Assembly (NCBI RefSeq): GCF_016025525.2
Contig: NZ_JACSGR010000002.1
Coordinates: 124,001-188,000 of the forward strand
Length of the DNA stretch: 64,000 nt
From: Eikenella glucosivorans
Lineage (GTDB): Bacteria; Pseudomonadota; Gammaproteobacteria; Burkholderiales; Neisseriaceae
Reading direction: 5' to 3'
Shown here: positions 1 through 7,726 of the stretch, piece after piece
How positions within the stretch are numbered: the stretch's first letter is position 1
Layout of the letters: each line of letters opens with the position of its first letter
Notes under the pieces: model-generated
What the model was told of the DNA's origin: nothing
Database searches by the model: none
Seen by the model: the letters and a program-made list of their open reading frames with translations, nothing else
Translations under genes and position numbers: made by a program

Positions 1-61
1 TGATGCTTTAGTTTTGCAGAAATTGAGCCTTGGTTTCGCTAAGATATCGTTTTCAGGATTT

Positions 62-529
62 TCAGGTAGCCTTTTGCAGATGCAGGCGTTGTTTAACGGA
101 GTAAACCAGCCAGCCGAGGGTAAACAGGGCGCAGGCGGCGAGGATGAGGGCGAGGGTGGTTTCGGCTTGGGCGGAGGCTGCCCGGCCAAGGGGTTTGATG
201 ATGTGCGGGGCGGCGAGCAGGTAGTGGCGGCGGACAGGGTGGCCGGCTTCGAGCAGGGTTTTCTCACCGGCGCTGATGCGTTCGCCGCGCAGTCGGAGGG
301 TTTGGCCGGTGGCAGTGTTGAATACCAAATCGGTTTCCCAGCTTTGGCGTTGGCGGCTGTAGCGGCCGGAATAGGAGCGGGCTTCTGTTGTGGCGTATGG
401 CTCGTTGGCGAAACGTGCATAACGTGCGCCGTGGGCATATACACCGAGGGCGATGATGCACAGCAGGGAGCTGAGTGCGGCGAGGAAGAGAGTGTGGATG
501 ATGAGTTTGAGGCGGCTAGCGGGGTACAT
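62..529 (-). CDS. Two-helix membrane protein, DUF3592-like
   Basis: A 155-residue protein of unknown function. A hydrophobic helix lies at about residues 8-30 and another at about 125-146, with a soluble middle rich in beta-type sequence (a GRYSRQRQ...DLVFNT stretch, then PVRRHYLL). That arrangement resembles DUF3592 proteins, in which an extracytoplasmic beta domain sits between two membrane helices; the family link is inference from layout. The stop codon lies inside a DUS: the last codons read AAG GCT ACC TGA, so the C-terminus Lys-Ala-Thr is encoded by the uptake sequence. It shares its strand with the downstream lipoprotein hydrolase but is separated from it by more than 100 bases containing another DUS. 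Confidence 0.6.
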   Translation of the reverse strand: MYPASRLKLIIHTLFLAALSSLLCIIALGVYAHGARYARFANEPYATTEARSYSGRYSRQRQSWETDLVFNTATGQTLRLRGERISAGEKTLLEAGHPVRRHYLLAAPHIIKPLGRAASAQAETTLALILAACALFTLGWLVYSVKQRLHLQKAT

Positions 530-642
530 GGCGTGAATAAAGGCTACCTGAAAATGAGTTTTACGAGTTTCTGTGAAGCTATGTCGGCAGCTTTGGCGTG
601 GCTAAAAATGGGGGAGGGCAGGGGTTTGGGTTTCGCAGCAGC

Positions 643-1476
643 CTATTTTGGCGGGCTGCTTCGGCTGTGGCGGGCAAAGAATTCGAGCAGGGTCTGCTTG
701 TAGCCGCCCAGGCCTTGCAGGCCGAGGTGGGTGCCGCGGGGAATGAGCACGAGTTGTTTGGGCGGCTGCGCCAAGTCAAACAGGGTTTGGGAATGCCGGG
801 CGGGGATCACTTGGTCGGCGGTGCCGTGAACCAGCAGCAGGGGGATCGGGCTGAGGGCGGCGATGTGGCGGCTGGCGCTGTGGGTGTTGCTCAGGAGCAG
901 GCCGGCGCCGGGGAGTTTGTCGTGGGCGATGGCGGCATAGGAGGAGAAGGTGGATTCGATGACGATGGCGCGCACGCCTGCGTTGTTGCCGGCGCCCACG
1001 GCGGCGATGGCGTTGGTGCCGCCCAGGCTTTGGCCGAACACGAGCAGGCGCTCGGCATCCACATCGGGGCGGGTGCGGATGTAGTTAAGCGCGGCGTTGC
1101 TGTCTTCAAACAGGCCTTGGCGGCTGGGATTGCCTGCGGATTGGCCGTAGCCGCGGTAGTCGAACAGGAAGACGTTGTAGCCTTGCGCGGGCAGCCATTT
1201 CACAGCCTGCCAATGGGCGGAGAGATTTTGGGCGTTGCCGTGGAAGTGGACGATGGTGGCGGCCTGTTTGGGGCTGGCCACGCCTTGTGCGGGCACAAAC
1301 CAGCCGTGCAGGCGGGTGCCGTCGGCGCTGTGGAAATAAACGTTTTGGTAGGGCAGGCCGGATTGTGCGGGCGAGCCGTAGTCGATATGGTCGGGATAGT
1401 AGAAGGCTTGGTTGGCGCAGGAGGCGAGGCCGAACAGGGCGGCGAGGATAAGGGCGGGAATAAAGAGATATTTCAT
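643..1476 (-). CDS. Alpha/beta hydrolase lipoprotein
   Basis: A 277-residue lipoprotein of the alpha/beta hydrolase fold, closest in pattern to BEM46/ABHD13-type hydrolases. The N-terminus is a lipoprotein signal with lipobox LASC (Cys20). The nucleophile elbow GQSLGG places the catalytic serine at about residue 150. The acid is probably the Asp of LVHGTADQVIP and the histidine that of GTHLG near the C-terminus. An HFHGN motif at about 77-81 fits the oxyanion-hole strand. The substrate cannot be told from sequence; esterase or acyl-hydrolase activity at the envelope is inferred. It lies downstream of hflX on the same strand, separated by a DUS hairpin, so it is probably transcribed on its own. 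Confidence 0.75.
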   Translation of the reverse strand: MKYLFIPALILAALFGLASCANQAFYYPDHIDYGSPAQSGLPYQNVYFHSADGTRLHGWFVPAQGVASPKQAATIVHFHGNAQNLSAHWQAVKWLPAQGYNVFLFDYRGYGQSAGNPSRQGLFEDSNAALNYIRTRPDVDAERLLVFGQSLGGTNAIAAVGAGNNAGVRAIVIESTFSSYAAIAHDKLPGAGLLLSNTHSASRHIAALSPIPLLLVHGTADQVIPARHSQTLFDLAQPPKQLVLIPRGTHLGLQGLGGYKQTLLEFFARHSRSSPPK

Positions 1477-1498
1477 GGCGGGGCTTTATGCGGGATGA

Positions 1499-1536
1499 AA
1501 GGCTACCTGAAAGCAGCAGCTTTCAGGTAGCCTTTT
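1499..1536 (-). terminator. Inverted DUS hairpin after hflX
   Basis: Two DUS copies face each other and extend into a 17-bp perfect stem (AAAGGCTACCTGAAAGC and complement) with a 4-base loop. The hflX stop codon (1523-1525) lies within the hairpin. Inverted DUS pairs commonly act as transcription terminators in Neisseriaceae. On the minus strand the stem is followed by only three T residues, so termination strength is uncertain. Confidence 0.6.
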
Positions 1537-2719
1537 TGCCGCCTGCGGCTTTGCTGTGTGCATCGGCCCATTCAATCAGTGCCTGGCGCAGGCCATCGAG
1601 GCCGAGGCTTTGGGTAACGGAGAGGCGCACGGCGGCGATGCGGCCGTTTTTGCTGCGCAGCGCGCCGGGTTCTTGCTGCTCGGGCGGGAGCAGGTCGATT
1701 TTGTTGTAGAGCACGAGCTGGGGCACGTCGGCGGCGCCGATTTCGGCCAGCACGCGGTTCACGTCTTCCATGCGCTGCTCGCAGTCGGGCTGGGAGGCAT
1801 CGGCCACGTGCAGCAGCACGTCGGCTTGAGCGGTTTCTTCCAGCGTGGCGGAAAAAGCGGCCACCAGGCGGTGCGGCAGGTCGCGCACGAAGCCGACGGT
1901 ATCGGTGAGGATGATGCTGTGTTCGTTATCCAGATACAGGCGTCGGGCGGTGGTGTCGAGCGTGGCGAAGAGCTGGTCTTTGGCCAGTACGTCGGCTTTG
2001 GTGAGGCGGTTGAAGAGGCTGGATTTGCCGGTGTTGGTGTAGCCCACCAGGGCGAAGGTGGGCAGGCTGCCTTGCTGGCGGGCCTTGCGGCGGGTGGCGC
2101 GCCCTCGACGCACGTCGGCAAGGCGTTTTTTCAGCGTGGTGATTTTTTGGGCGATGAGGCGGCGGTCGGTTTCGAGCTGGGTTTCGCCCGGGCCTTTGAG
2201 GCCGATGCCGCCTTTTTGGCTTTGCAGGTGGCCGTAGCCGCGCACCAGGCGGCCGGATAGGTGGGTGAGCTGGGCGAGCTCCACTTGCAGGCGGCCTTCC
2301 TGGCTTTGTGCGCGCTGGGCGAAGATGGCGAGGATGAGGCCCACGCGGTCGAGCACGCGGCATTGCAGCTTGGCTTCGAGGTTGCGCTCCTGAGTGGGGG
2401 TGAGCTCGTGGTTGAACACGGCCAATTCGATATGGTGCGCCTGCACTTCGGCAGCGAGCTCTTCGGCTTTGCCGCTGCCCACAAACAGGGCGCCGGTGGG
2501 GCGATCGCGGCGGGCGGTGGAGATGTGCACCAATTCGCCGCCGCCGGCACGCACCAGCTCGGCGGCTTCGTCGAGCACGTTTTGGAAGGCGCGGGCGCGC
2601 TGCTCGTTGCTGCCGGAAAAGCTGTCGGCCAGCATCACGCCCACCAGCAAGACGCGCTCGGGGCGGCTGAGGGATTTGTCGGGTTGGAAGGGCGGGCGGC
2701 GCGGCATGACATCAGGCAT
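1523..2719 (-). CDS. hflX: GTPase HflX, ribosome-splitting factor
   Basis: HflX is a 50S-binding GTPase that splits stalled or heat-damaged ribosomes. The N-terminal HflX domain contains the family's GGGELV-x6-RD pattern and a coiled region (KKRLADVRRGRATRR). The G domain follows with G1 GYTNTGKSS, G3 DTVGF and G4 NKID. A longer frame opens at 2740, but that ATG overlaps a TATAAT box (2744-2739, minus strand), so translation more likely begins at 2719 or at the ATG at 2707. The C-terminus Lys-Lys-Ala-Thr-stop is read from a DUS. In many proteobacteria hflX follows hfq; here it stands alone next to argG. Confidence 0.93.
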   Translation of the reverse strand: MPDVMPRRPPFQPDKSLSRPERVLLVGVMLADSFSGSNEQRARAFQNVLDEAAELVRAGGGELVHISTARRDRPTGALFVGSGKAEELAAEVQAHHIELAVFNHELTPTQERNLEAKLQCRVLDRVGLILAIFAQRAQSQEGRLQVELAQLTHLSGRLVRGYGHLQSQKGGIGLKGPGETQLETDRRLIAQKITTLKKRLADVRRGRATRRKARQQGSLPTFALVGYTNTGKSSLFNRLTKADVLAKDQLFATLDTTARRLYLDNEHSIILTDTVGFVRDLPHRLVAAFSATLEETAQADVLLHVADASQPDCEQRMEDVNRVLAEIGAADVPQLVLYNKIDLLPPEQQEPGALRSKNGRIAAVRLSVTQSLGLDGLRQALIEWADAHSKAAGGKKAT

Positions 2720-2738
2720 AATGAATTGAAGATGCGGC

Positions 2739-2744
2739 ATTATA
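2739..2744 (-). promoter_or_regulatory. Probable -10 box of hflX
   Basis: A perfect TATAAT on the minus strand, 20 bases upstream of the ATG at 2719. No good -35 hexamer is visible at 16-18 bases. Its position argues against translation from the upstream ATG at 2740. Confidence 0.45.
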
Positions 2745-2862
2745 GCGCATGGGTGGAGGGAGGCTACCTGAAAAACGGGGCTTGGATGAAGCTGGAACGT
2801 GGCTTGGCTGATTCCTGCAAAGTGAAAGTTCTCTGCTCTGTGTTGCTCAAGCTGTGCGGAAT

Positions 2863-2958
2863 AAAGGCTACCTGAAAACGAGCAGAGCGAGTTTCTGCGA
2901 AGCTAAAACCGAAACATCGTTTTAACTTCGTTGAAGCTGCCGCTTTCAGGTAGCCTTT
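2863..2958. repeat. DUS-bounded composite intergenic repeat
   Basis: A 96-bp unit bounded by inward-facing AAAGGCTACCTGAAAA and TTTCAGGTAGCCTTT. Inside are two conserved blocks: GAGTTTCTGCGAAGCTAAAA (2889-2908) and a TTTTAACTTCGTTGAAGC block. The same blocks, in either orientation and with varying spacers, recur at about 6541-6653, 19073-19145, 21503-21616 and 59588-59658, with more degenerate relatives at 1-75, 540-590, 52195-52230 and 62727-62797. The unit has no coding content and lies between argG and hflX. Confidence 0.7.
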
Positions 2959-2977
2959 TATTTGCTCTGACTGAGGC

Positions 2978-4324
2978 TTACTTGCCGCTGCCGAGCTTCG
3001 GCAACACGGCGCCTTCGCCCAGCGAGAGCAGGCCGCTGTCGGCGTAGATGCCGAGTTTGGCGCGGGTGTCGGTGATGTCGAGGTTGCGCATGGTGAGCTG
3101 GCCGATGCGGTCGAGCGGGGTGAAGGCGGCGTTTTCCACTTTTTCCATGCTCAGGCGTTCGGGCTGGTAGGTGAGGTTGGGCGATTCGGTGTTCAGAATC
3201 GAATAGTCGTTGCCGCGCCGCAGCTCTAGCGTCACTTCGCCGGTGACGGCTTTGGCCACCCAGCGTTGCGCCGTTTCGCGCAGCATCAGGGCTTGGCTGT
3301 CGAACCAGCGGCCTTGATACAGCAGGCGGCCGAGGCGCAGGCCGTTGATGCGGTATTGTTCGATGGTGTCTTCGTTGTGGATGCCGGTAACCAAGCGTTC
3401 GTAGGCGATGTGCAGCAGCGCCATGCCGGGGGCTTCGTAGATGCCGCGCGATTTGGCTTCGATGATGCGGTTTTCGATTTGGTCGCTCATCCCCAATCCG
3501 TGGCGGCCGCCGATGCGGTTGGCTTCGAGGAAGAGCTCCACTGCGTTGGCAAAGGTTTGGCCGTTCAATGCCACGGGCACGCCTTCTTCAAAGCGCACGG
3601 ACACGGTTTCGGGCTTCACTTGCACGTTTTCGTCCCAAAACGCCACGCCCATGATGGGCTGCACGATTTTCACGCTGCTGTTGAGGAATTCCAAATCTTT
3701 GGCTTCGTGGGTGGCGCCGAGCATATTGGAGTCGGTGGAATAGGCTTTTTCCACCGACATTTTGTAGTGGAAGCCGTTGGCGATGAGGAATTGGCTCATT
3801 TCGTGGCGGCCGCCGAGTTCGTCGATAAACTGCTGGTCGAGCCAGGGTTTGTAGATTTTGAGCGCGGGGTTGGTCAAAAGGCCGTAGCGGTAGAAGCGTT
3901 CGATGTCGTTGCCTTTGTAGGTGCTGCCGTCGCCCCAGATGTGCACGTCGTCTTGCTTCATGGCGGAAACGAGCATGGTGCCGGTTACGGCGCGGCCGAG
4001 TGGGGTGGTGTTGAAATAGGGCATGCCGCCGGTGGACACGTGGAATGCGCCGCATTGGATGGCGGCGATGCCTTCGTGGGCGAGCTGGGCGCGGCAATCC
4101 ACCAGGCGCGCTTCGATGGCGCCGTATTCTTTGGCTTTGCGCGGGATGGCTTCGTAGTCGCTCTCGTCGGGCTGGCCGAGGTTGGCGGTGTAGGCGTAGG
4201 GCAGCGCGCCTTTGAGTTTCATCCACAACAGGGCGGCGGAGGTGTCGAGCCCGCCGGAGAAGGCGATGCCGACTTTTTGGCCAACGGGCAGGGTTTGCAG
4301 GATGGTGGCGTTATTCTGGCTCAT
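2978..4324 (-). CDS. argG: Argininosuccinate synthase
   Basis: ArgG joins citrulline and aspartate with ATP in arginine biosynthesis. The 448-residue length and sequence match the longer E. coli-type enzyme rather than the roughly 400-residue type. The PP-loop AFSGGLDTS lies near the N-terminus, and the citrulline/aspartate-binding stretch STGGMPYFNTTPLGRAVTG and GNDIERFYRYG follow. The start at 4324 is set by an AAAGGAG ribosome binding site seven bases upstream; the longer frame adds 41 unlikely residues. The gene is flanked by intergenic DUS clusters and looks monocistronic. No other arginine gene is in the window. Confidence 0.97.
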   Translation of the reverse strand: MSQNNATILQTLPVGQKVGIAFSGGLDTSAALLWMKLKGALPYAYTANLGQPDESDYEAIPRKAKEYGAIEARLVDCRAQLAHEGIAAIQCGAFHVSTGGMPYFNTTPLGRAVTGTMLVSAMKQDDVHIWGDGSTYKGNDIERFYRYGLLTNPALKIYKPWLDQQFIDELGGRHEMSQFLIANGFHYKMSVEKAYSTDSNMLGATHEAKDLEFLNSSVKIVQPIMGVAFWDENVQVKPETVSVRFEEGVPVALNGQTFANAVELFLEANRIGGRHGLGMSDQIENRIIEAKSRGIYEAPGMALLHIAYERLVTGIHNEDTIEQYRINGLRLGRLLYQGRWFDSQALMLRETAQRWVAKAVTGEVTLELRRGNDYSILNTESPNLTYQPERLSMEKVENAAFTPLDRIGQLTMRNLDITDTRAKLGIYADSGLLSLGEGAVLPKLGSGK

Positions 4325-4916
4325 GATGCTCCTTTGTTTGGCAAGATGGTTGAAGGCTGGGATTGTGTGCCAGAAGGCGGGGGCTTGTCTAGTTTTGGCG
4401 CAGAGGCTACCTGAAAATGTTTCGGCGTCATGAAAGGCAGATGGCAAAGGGTGTGGGGCATTTTGGCTTTGCTGGAATTTGCTGCGCTTATTTTTCAGGT
4501 AGCCTGCTGTGTGCGTGGGCTACCTGAAAACAGTGGCGGTCAAAGTGGGGCGGTAAGGCGGTAAATCGACATTTGTTTGAATTCCGAACCTTTTGAGTTT
4601 CAGACAACTTTCATTAGTTGCGCCCTGTTCACCTTTGCGCCTCATGTCGGCGCGGGCACTTCCTTTCTTTGCTTCGCCAAAGAAAGGAAGCAAAGAAAGG
4701 CGACTGCGGGCACAGGTTTGCTGCGCCAAACTCCCCTCACTGCGCCAGCAGGGACGGCATAGCACAGCGCATTTGTGGTATATGTCCTGTGTTGCCTCTT
4801 AGTGCGGTGAGGTTACCTGAAAACGGGCTGGGCGGGTTTTGCCAAGCTGAAGCCTTCGGCTATGCCGCCGAACCTTTTTCAGGTAGCCTTCGGTTTTTTT
4901 GGAACGGAGGCCGGCG
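4325..4916. other. Intergenic region with DUS copies and a hairpin repeat
   Basis: About 590 bases without a convincing gene. It holds several DUS copies (near 4405, 4495, 4520, 4810 and 4880), the long hairpin at 4659-4690 and a DUS-bounded stretch at about 4815-4890 that loosely resembles the composite repeats. The short reading frames here have no ribosome binding site or recognisable protein. Confidence 0.7.
4659..4690. repeat. Perfect 13-bp hairpin repeat
   Basis: Arms CTTCCTTTCTTTG (4659-4671) and CAAAGAAAGGAAG (4678-4690) flank a 6-base loop. A further CAAAGAAAGG follows directly (4691-4700) and can pair with the left arm instead. From memory, similar purine-rich elements occur as dispersed repeats in several proteobacterial genomes; whether this one is dispersed here cannot be tested in one window. 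Confidence 0.6.
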
Positions 4917-5477
4917 ATGGCTGGGGAGAAACTGCCGCTGCGGCGCATGGTGGGCTGGTATGTGCTGTATTCGGGAATGGGCTGCGGGCTGCTGTATGGC
5001 GCGTTGGCGGTGTGGTGGAAAGGGGGCTGGCAGGCGCCGCAGGAGATGCTGCTGGATTTGCTGAGCGTGGGCGGTTTGGGGGTGTTGCTGGCATCGGCGG
5101 TGCACGGGCTGTGGCTGTTGGCGCTGCCGTCGGCGCTCACGGGCTGGGCGGCCGCGGTGCTGCGGCTGCAAAACAATCTGCGCGGGCGGCTGCTGTCGGC
5201 GCTGGTGTGGGCGGGGCTGACGGCGGCTTCGTTCGGCCTGCTGCGGCTGGCGGGGCTGGATGCCCCGCGGCTGTTTAACCGCCTGATTGCGGCCACCTTG
5301 GGCGCCGTGCTGCCTTGGCCATACGAGATGCTCATCCAGCTGCTGGCGGTGCCGCCGTGGTATATGCTGCTGGCGGTGGCGGCAGCGGGCGGCTGGCTTT
5401 CGGCGCTGTTGGCGCTGCCGTATGAGCAAGAGGAAACGTGGGGCGATTACACGGGCGAGCGCGGGGAGGATTGGTGA
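4917..5477 (+). CDS. Multi-spanning inner-membrane protein, unknown
   Basis: A 186-residue very hydrophobic protein with about four to five membrane helices (roughly residues 12-34, 48-70, 90-112 and 135-155), a charged C-terminal tail (EQEETWGDYTGERGEDW) and no domain I recognise. The start at 4917 is preferred over the frame opening at 4899 because GGAGG lies six bases upstream. It precedes psd in the same direction, with about 250 bases and a psd-proximal -10 box between, so they are probably separate units. A role in envelope lipid metabolism would be a guess from position only. Confidence 0.6.
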   Translation: MAGEKLPLRRMVGWYVLYSGMGCGLLYGALAVWWKGGWQAPQEMLLDLLSVGGLGVLLASAVHGLWLLALPSALTGWAAAVLRLQNNLRGRLLSALVWAGLTAASFGLLRLAGLDAPRLFNRLIAATLGAVLPWPYEMLIQLLAVPPWYMLLAVAAAGGWLSALLALPYEQEETWGDYTGERGEDW

Positions 5478-5683
5478 GGCGGCCCGGGGCTACCTGAAAA
5501 CGGCATTCCGGCAAACCGAGGGCACGGGTGTGCCGTGCAAACTTCCCTTTTTCTGTGCAGTTTTCAGGCGCGAAGGGGAAGGAAATCAGCTGTAAGCTGC
5601 GGCTGCGCCGGCAGGGGCGACTCGGGGGTTTGTATTTTCAGGTAGCCTCAATGGACGTTGCGGGCGTTGGCCGCCTTTTCTTG

Positions 5684-5689
5684 TATAAT
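5684..5689 (+). promoter_or_regulatory. Probable -10 box of psd
   Basis: A perfect TATAAT 37 bases upstream of the GTG start of psd. No strong -35 hexamer is seen. It lies downstream of the in-frame ATG at 5651, which rules that ATG out if this promoter is used. Confidence 0.45.
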
Positions 5690-5725
5690 CCGACGTATTC
5701 TAATTCTGTTTCAAAGGATGATGCC

Positions 5726-6451
5726 GTGAACCGTTTTTATCCCCACCCGCTGGTTGCGCGGGAAGGCTGGCCGTTTATTTTGGGCGGGCTGCTGCTGAGT
5801 GTGCTGGTGAGCTGGTGCGGCGGCTGGTGGTCGCTGCCGTTTTGGCTGTTTACCGTGTTTGCGGTGCAGTTTTTCCGCGATCCGGCGCGCGATATCCCGG
5901 CGGATACGGATGCGGTGCTCTGCCCGGCCGACGGGCGGATTGTGGTGGTGGAGCGTGCGGAAGATCCGTTCCGCCAAGTGCCGGCCTTGAAAATCAGCGT
6001 GTTTATGAATGTGTTCAACGTGCATTCGCAGCGCGCGCCGATCGACGGCACAATCACGCAGGTGGATTATTTTCCCGGCCAGTTTGTGAACGCGGCGCTG
6101 GATAAGGCGAGCACGGAAAACGAACGCAACGCGGTGCTGGCCACTACGAAGAGCGGGCGCGAGATCACGTTTGTGCAGGTGGCGGGTTTGGTGGCGCGGC
6201 GTATTTTGTGCTACGTGCGGCCGGGCGAGCGGGTAACGCGCGGGCAGCGCTACGGCTTTATCCGCTTCGGCTCGCGGGTGGATGTGTATCTGCCTGCGGA
6301 CGCGGTGCCGCTGGTGGCCATCGGCGAGCAGGTGCGTGCCAGCGAAACCATCTTGGCGCGGCTGCCGCTGGAGGCTGACGGCGAACAGCAGGTGATCGAG
6401 GAAGCGGCGGCCTTGGTGCAGGCGGCGGCGGAAGAGGTGCTGCCGGGCTGA
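5726..6451 (+). CDS. psd: Phosphatidylserine decarboxylase proenzyme
   Basis: Psd converts phosphatidylserine to phosphatidylethanolamine at the inner membrane. The 241-residue product is the short proenzyme type typical of Neisseria. N-terminal hydrophobic helices cover about residues 16-50, and FMNVFNVHSQRAP and ASTENERNAV are family-typical. Self-cleavage is expected between Gly182 and Ser183 in RFGSRVD, giving a pyruvoyl-carrying alpha subunit. The start is a GTG (MNRFYPHPLVAREGW once initiated), preceded by AAAGG; longer in-frame starts lie upstream of the -10 box. The alanine-rich tail after LPLEADG is longer than I recall for Neisseria homologues. Confidence 0.95.
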   Translation: MNRFYPHPLVAREGWPFILGGLLLSVLVSWCGGWWSLPFWLFTVFAVQFFRDPARDIPADTDAVLCPADGRIVVVERAEDPFRQVPALKISVFMNVFNVHSQRAPIDGTITQVDYFPGQFVNAALDKASTENERNAVLATTKSGREITFVQVAGLVARRILCYVRPGERVTRGQRYGFIRFGSRVDVYLPADAVPLVAIGEQVRASETILARLPLEADGEQQVIEEAAALVQAAAEEVLPG

Positions 6452-6476
6452 GCCTGTGCCGTGAATGTGATTGAAG

Positions 6477-6516
6477 GGCTACCTGAAAACCGGAAAGGGT
6501 TTTCAAGTAGCCTTTT
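6477..6516 (+). terminator. psd terminator made from a DUS pair
   Basis: GGCTACCTGAAAACC and GGTTTTCAAGTAGCC form a 15-bp stem with one mismatch, followed by TTTT. The right copy is a degenerate DUS (A for G), yet the stem is kept. It sits 25 bases past the psd stop. Confidence 0.75.
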
Positions 6517-6540
6517 GTTATGCCGGCGGCGGGCTTTTGG

Positions 6541-6653
6541 GTTTTAGCTTCGCAGAAACTCAGCCTTGGCCTATGCCAAGACATCGTTTTAACTTCGTTG
6601 AAGCTCACGCTTTAGCTTCGCAGAAATTCGCTTTGCTCATTTTCAGGTAGCCT
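6541..6653. repeat. Composite repeat with duplicated internal block
   Basis: Contains TTTTAGCTTCGCAGAAACTC (6542-6561), then the TTTTAACTTCGTTGAAGC block, then a second TTTAGCTTCGCAGAAATTC (6611-6629), ending in TTTTCAGGTAGCCT. It is the most complex copy of the family in the window and lies between psd and tyrA. Confidence 0.65.
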
Positions 6654-6705
6654 GTTGTGCGGCTAGAATGCGTGCACGGATAGATTTTGCATGAAGGAGA
6701 AGACA

Positions 6706-7581
6706 ATGGTGATGATGCGGCGGATGGTGTTGGCGGGGGTGGGCCTGATTGGCGGCTCGCTGGCGCTGGATGTGAAACGGCTGGGGCTGGCGGACTGCGT
6801 GGCGGGGGTGGACGCGGATGCGGCCAACCTGCGCGAGGCGCTGCGGCTGGGCGTGGTGGACGAGGGCTTTGCCTCGCTGCGCCAGGCGGTGGGCGCGGAT
6901 ACGGATTTGGTGCTGCTGGCGGTGCCGGTGGGGGCGGTGGCGCAGGTGTCGGCGGAATTGGCGCCGCTGCTGCCGGAGGGATGCGCGGTGAGCGATGTGG
7001 GCAGCACCAAGCAGTCAGTGCTGGCGGCTTGGTGGGCGCACTTGCCGGAGGCGTGGCCGCGCTGCGTGGCGGCGCACCCGATTGCGGGCTCGGCGCGTTC
7101 GGGCGCGGCGGCGGCGCAGGCGAGGCTGTTTGCCGGCAAACGGCTGATCGTCTGCCCGCACGAGGCGCAGGACGCGGCGGCGCTGGCGCGGGTGGAGGCG
7201 CTGTGGCAGGCGGTGGGCGCGCAGGTGGAGCGCATGGATGCGGCGGCGCACGATGCGGCGTTTGCAGCGGTGTCGCACCTGCCGCAGCTCTTGGCCTATG
7301 CCTATATGCGGCAGATTGCGCTCGCGGCGGAGTCGGAAGAATGGCTGCGGCTGGCGGGCAGCGGGTTCCGCGATTTTTCGCGGCTGGCGGGGAGCGAGCC
7401 GACGATGTGGGCGGACATTGCGCTGGCCAATCGGGGAAACCTGTTGGCGCTGCTGGAAGGGCAGGAGCGGCAGCTGGCGCAGTTGCGCGAATGTTTGGCG
7501 CGGGAAGATAAGGCGGGCTTGCGGGAAAGGTTTGCCGAGGCGAGCGCGGCGCGGCGGGCGTGGGAAAGGGAGCGGGGATAG
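6706..7581 (+). CDS. tyrA: Prephenate dehydrogenase
   Basis: An NAD(P)-dependent prephenate dehydrogenase of tyrosine biosynthesis. The Rossmann fold opens with VLAGVGLIGGSLAL, followed by the LAVPVG and SDVGSTKQ strands. HPIAGS carries the family's catalytic-region histidine, and the C-terminal helical domain contains SHLPQLLAYAY and AGSGFRDFSRLAGS. No chorismate-mutase domain is attached. The ATG at 6706 is chosen because AAGGAG lies six bases upstream; the ATG at 6691 overlaps that site. The codon use is strongly GC-biased. It converges on rmlD across a DUS hairpin. Confidence 0.93.
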   Translation: MVMMRRMVLAGVGLIGGSLALDVKRLGLADCVAGVDADAANLREALRLGVVDEGFASLRQAVGADTDLVLLAVPVGAVAQVSAELAPLLPEGCAVSDVGSTKQSVLAAWWAHLPEAWPRCVAAHPIAGSARSGAAAAQARLFAGKRLIVCPHEAQDAAALARVEALWQAVGAQVERMDAAAHDAAFAAVSHLPQLLAYAYMRQIALAAESEEWLRLAGSGFRDFSRLAGSEPTMWADIALANRGNLLALLEGQERQLAQLRECLAREDKAGLRERFAEASAARRAWERERG

Positions 7582-7602
7582 GGTTTGATTTATTTGGAGA
7601 TT

Positions 7603-7641
7603 ATTTTTCAGGTAGCCTTTATGGGGCTACCTGAAAATTTT
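7603..7641. terminator. Bidirectional DUS hairpin between tyrA and rmlD
   Basis: ATTTTTCAGGTAGCC and GGCTACCTGAAAATT face each other around a 7-base loop and are followed by T-rich sequence on both strands (ATTTTTTGG on plus). It lies just past the tyrA stop, in the region where the two genes converge. Confidence 0.75.
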
Positions 7642-7726
7642 TTGGGGCGGGCGTGGTATTGGTTTTACAAAAACAGGGAACGCGCTGTGGCTTGTTTTTC
7701 AGGTAGCCTGCTGTGTGGCCGGCTGA

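Noticed and set aside
598..1530. Long plus-strand reading frame of about 310 residues over the lipoprotein hydrolase
   Set aside because: It is antisense to a gene with lipobox and catalytic motifs; its Gly/Ala/Val-rich product is typical of the complement of GC-rich coding DNA.
3266..4414. Long plus-strand frame opposite argG
   Set aside because: Shadow of the highly conserved argG; no ribosome binding site and no protein-like motif.
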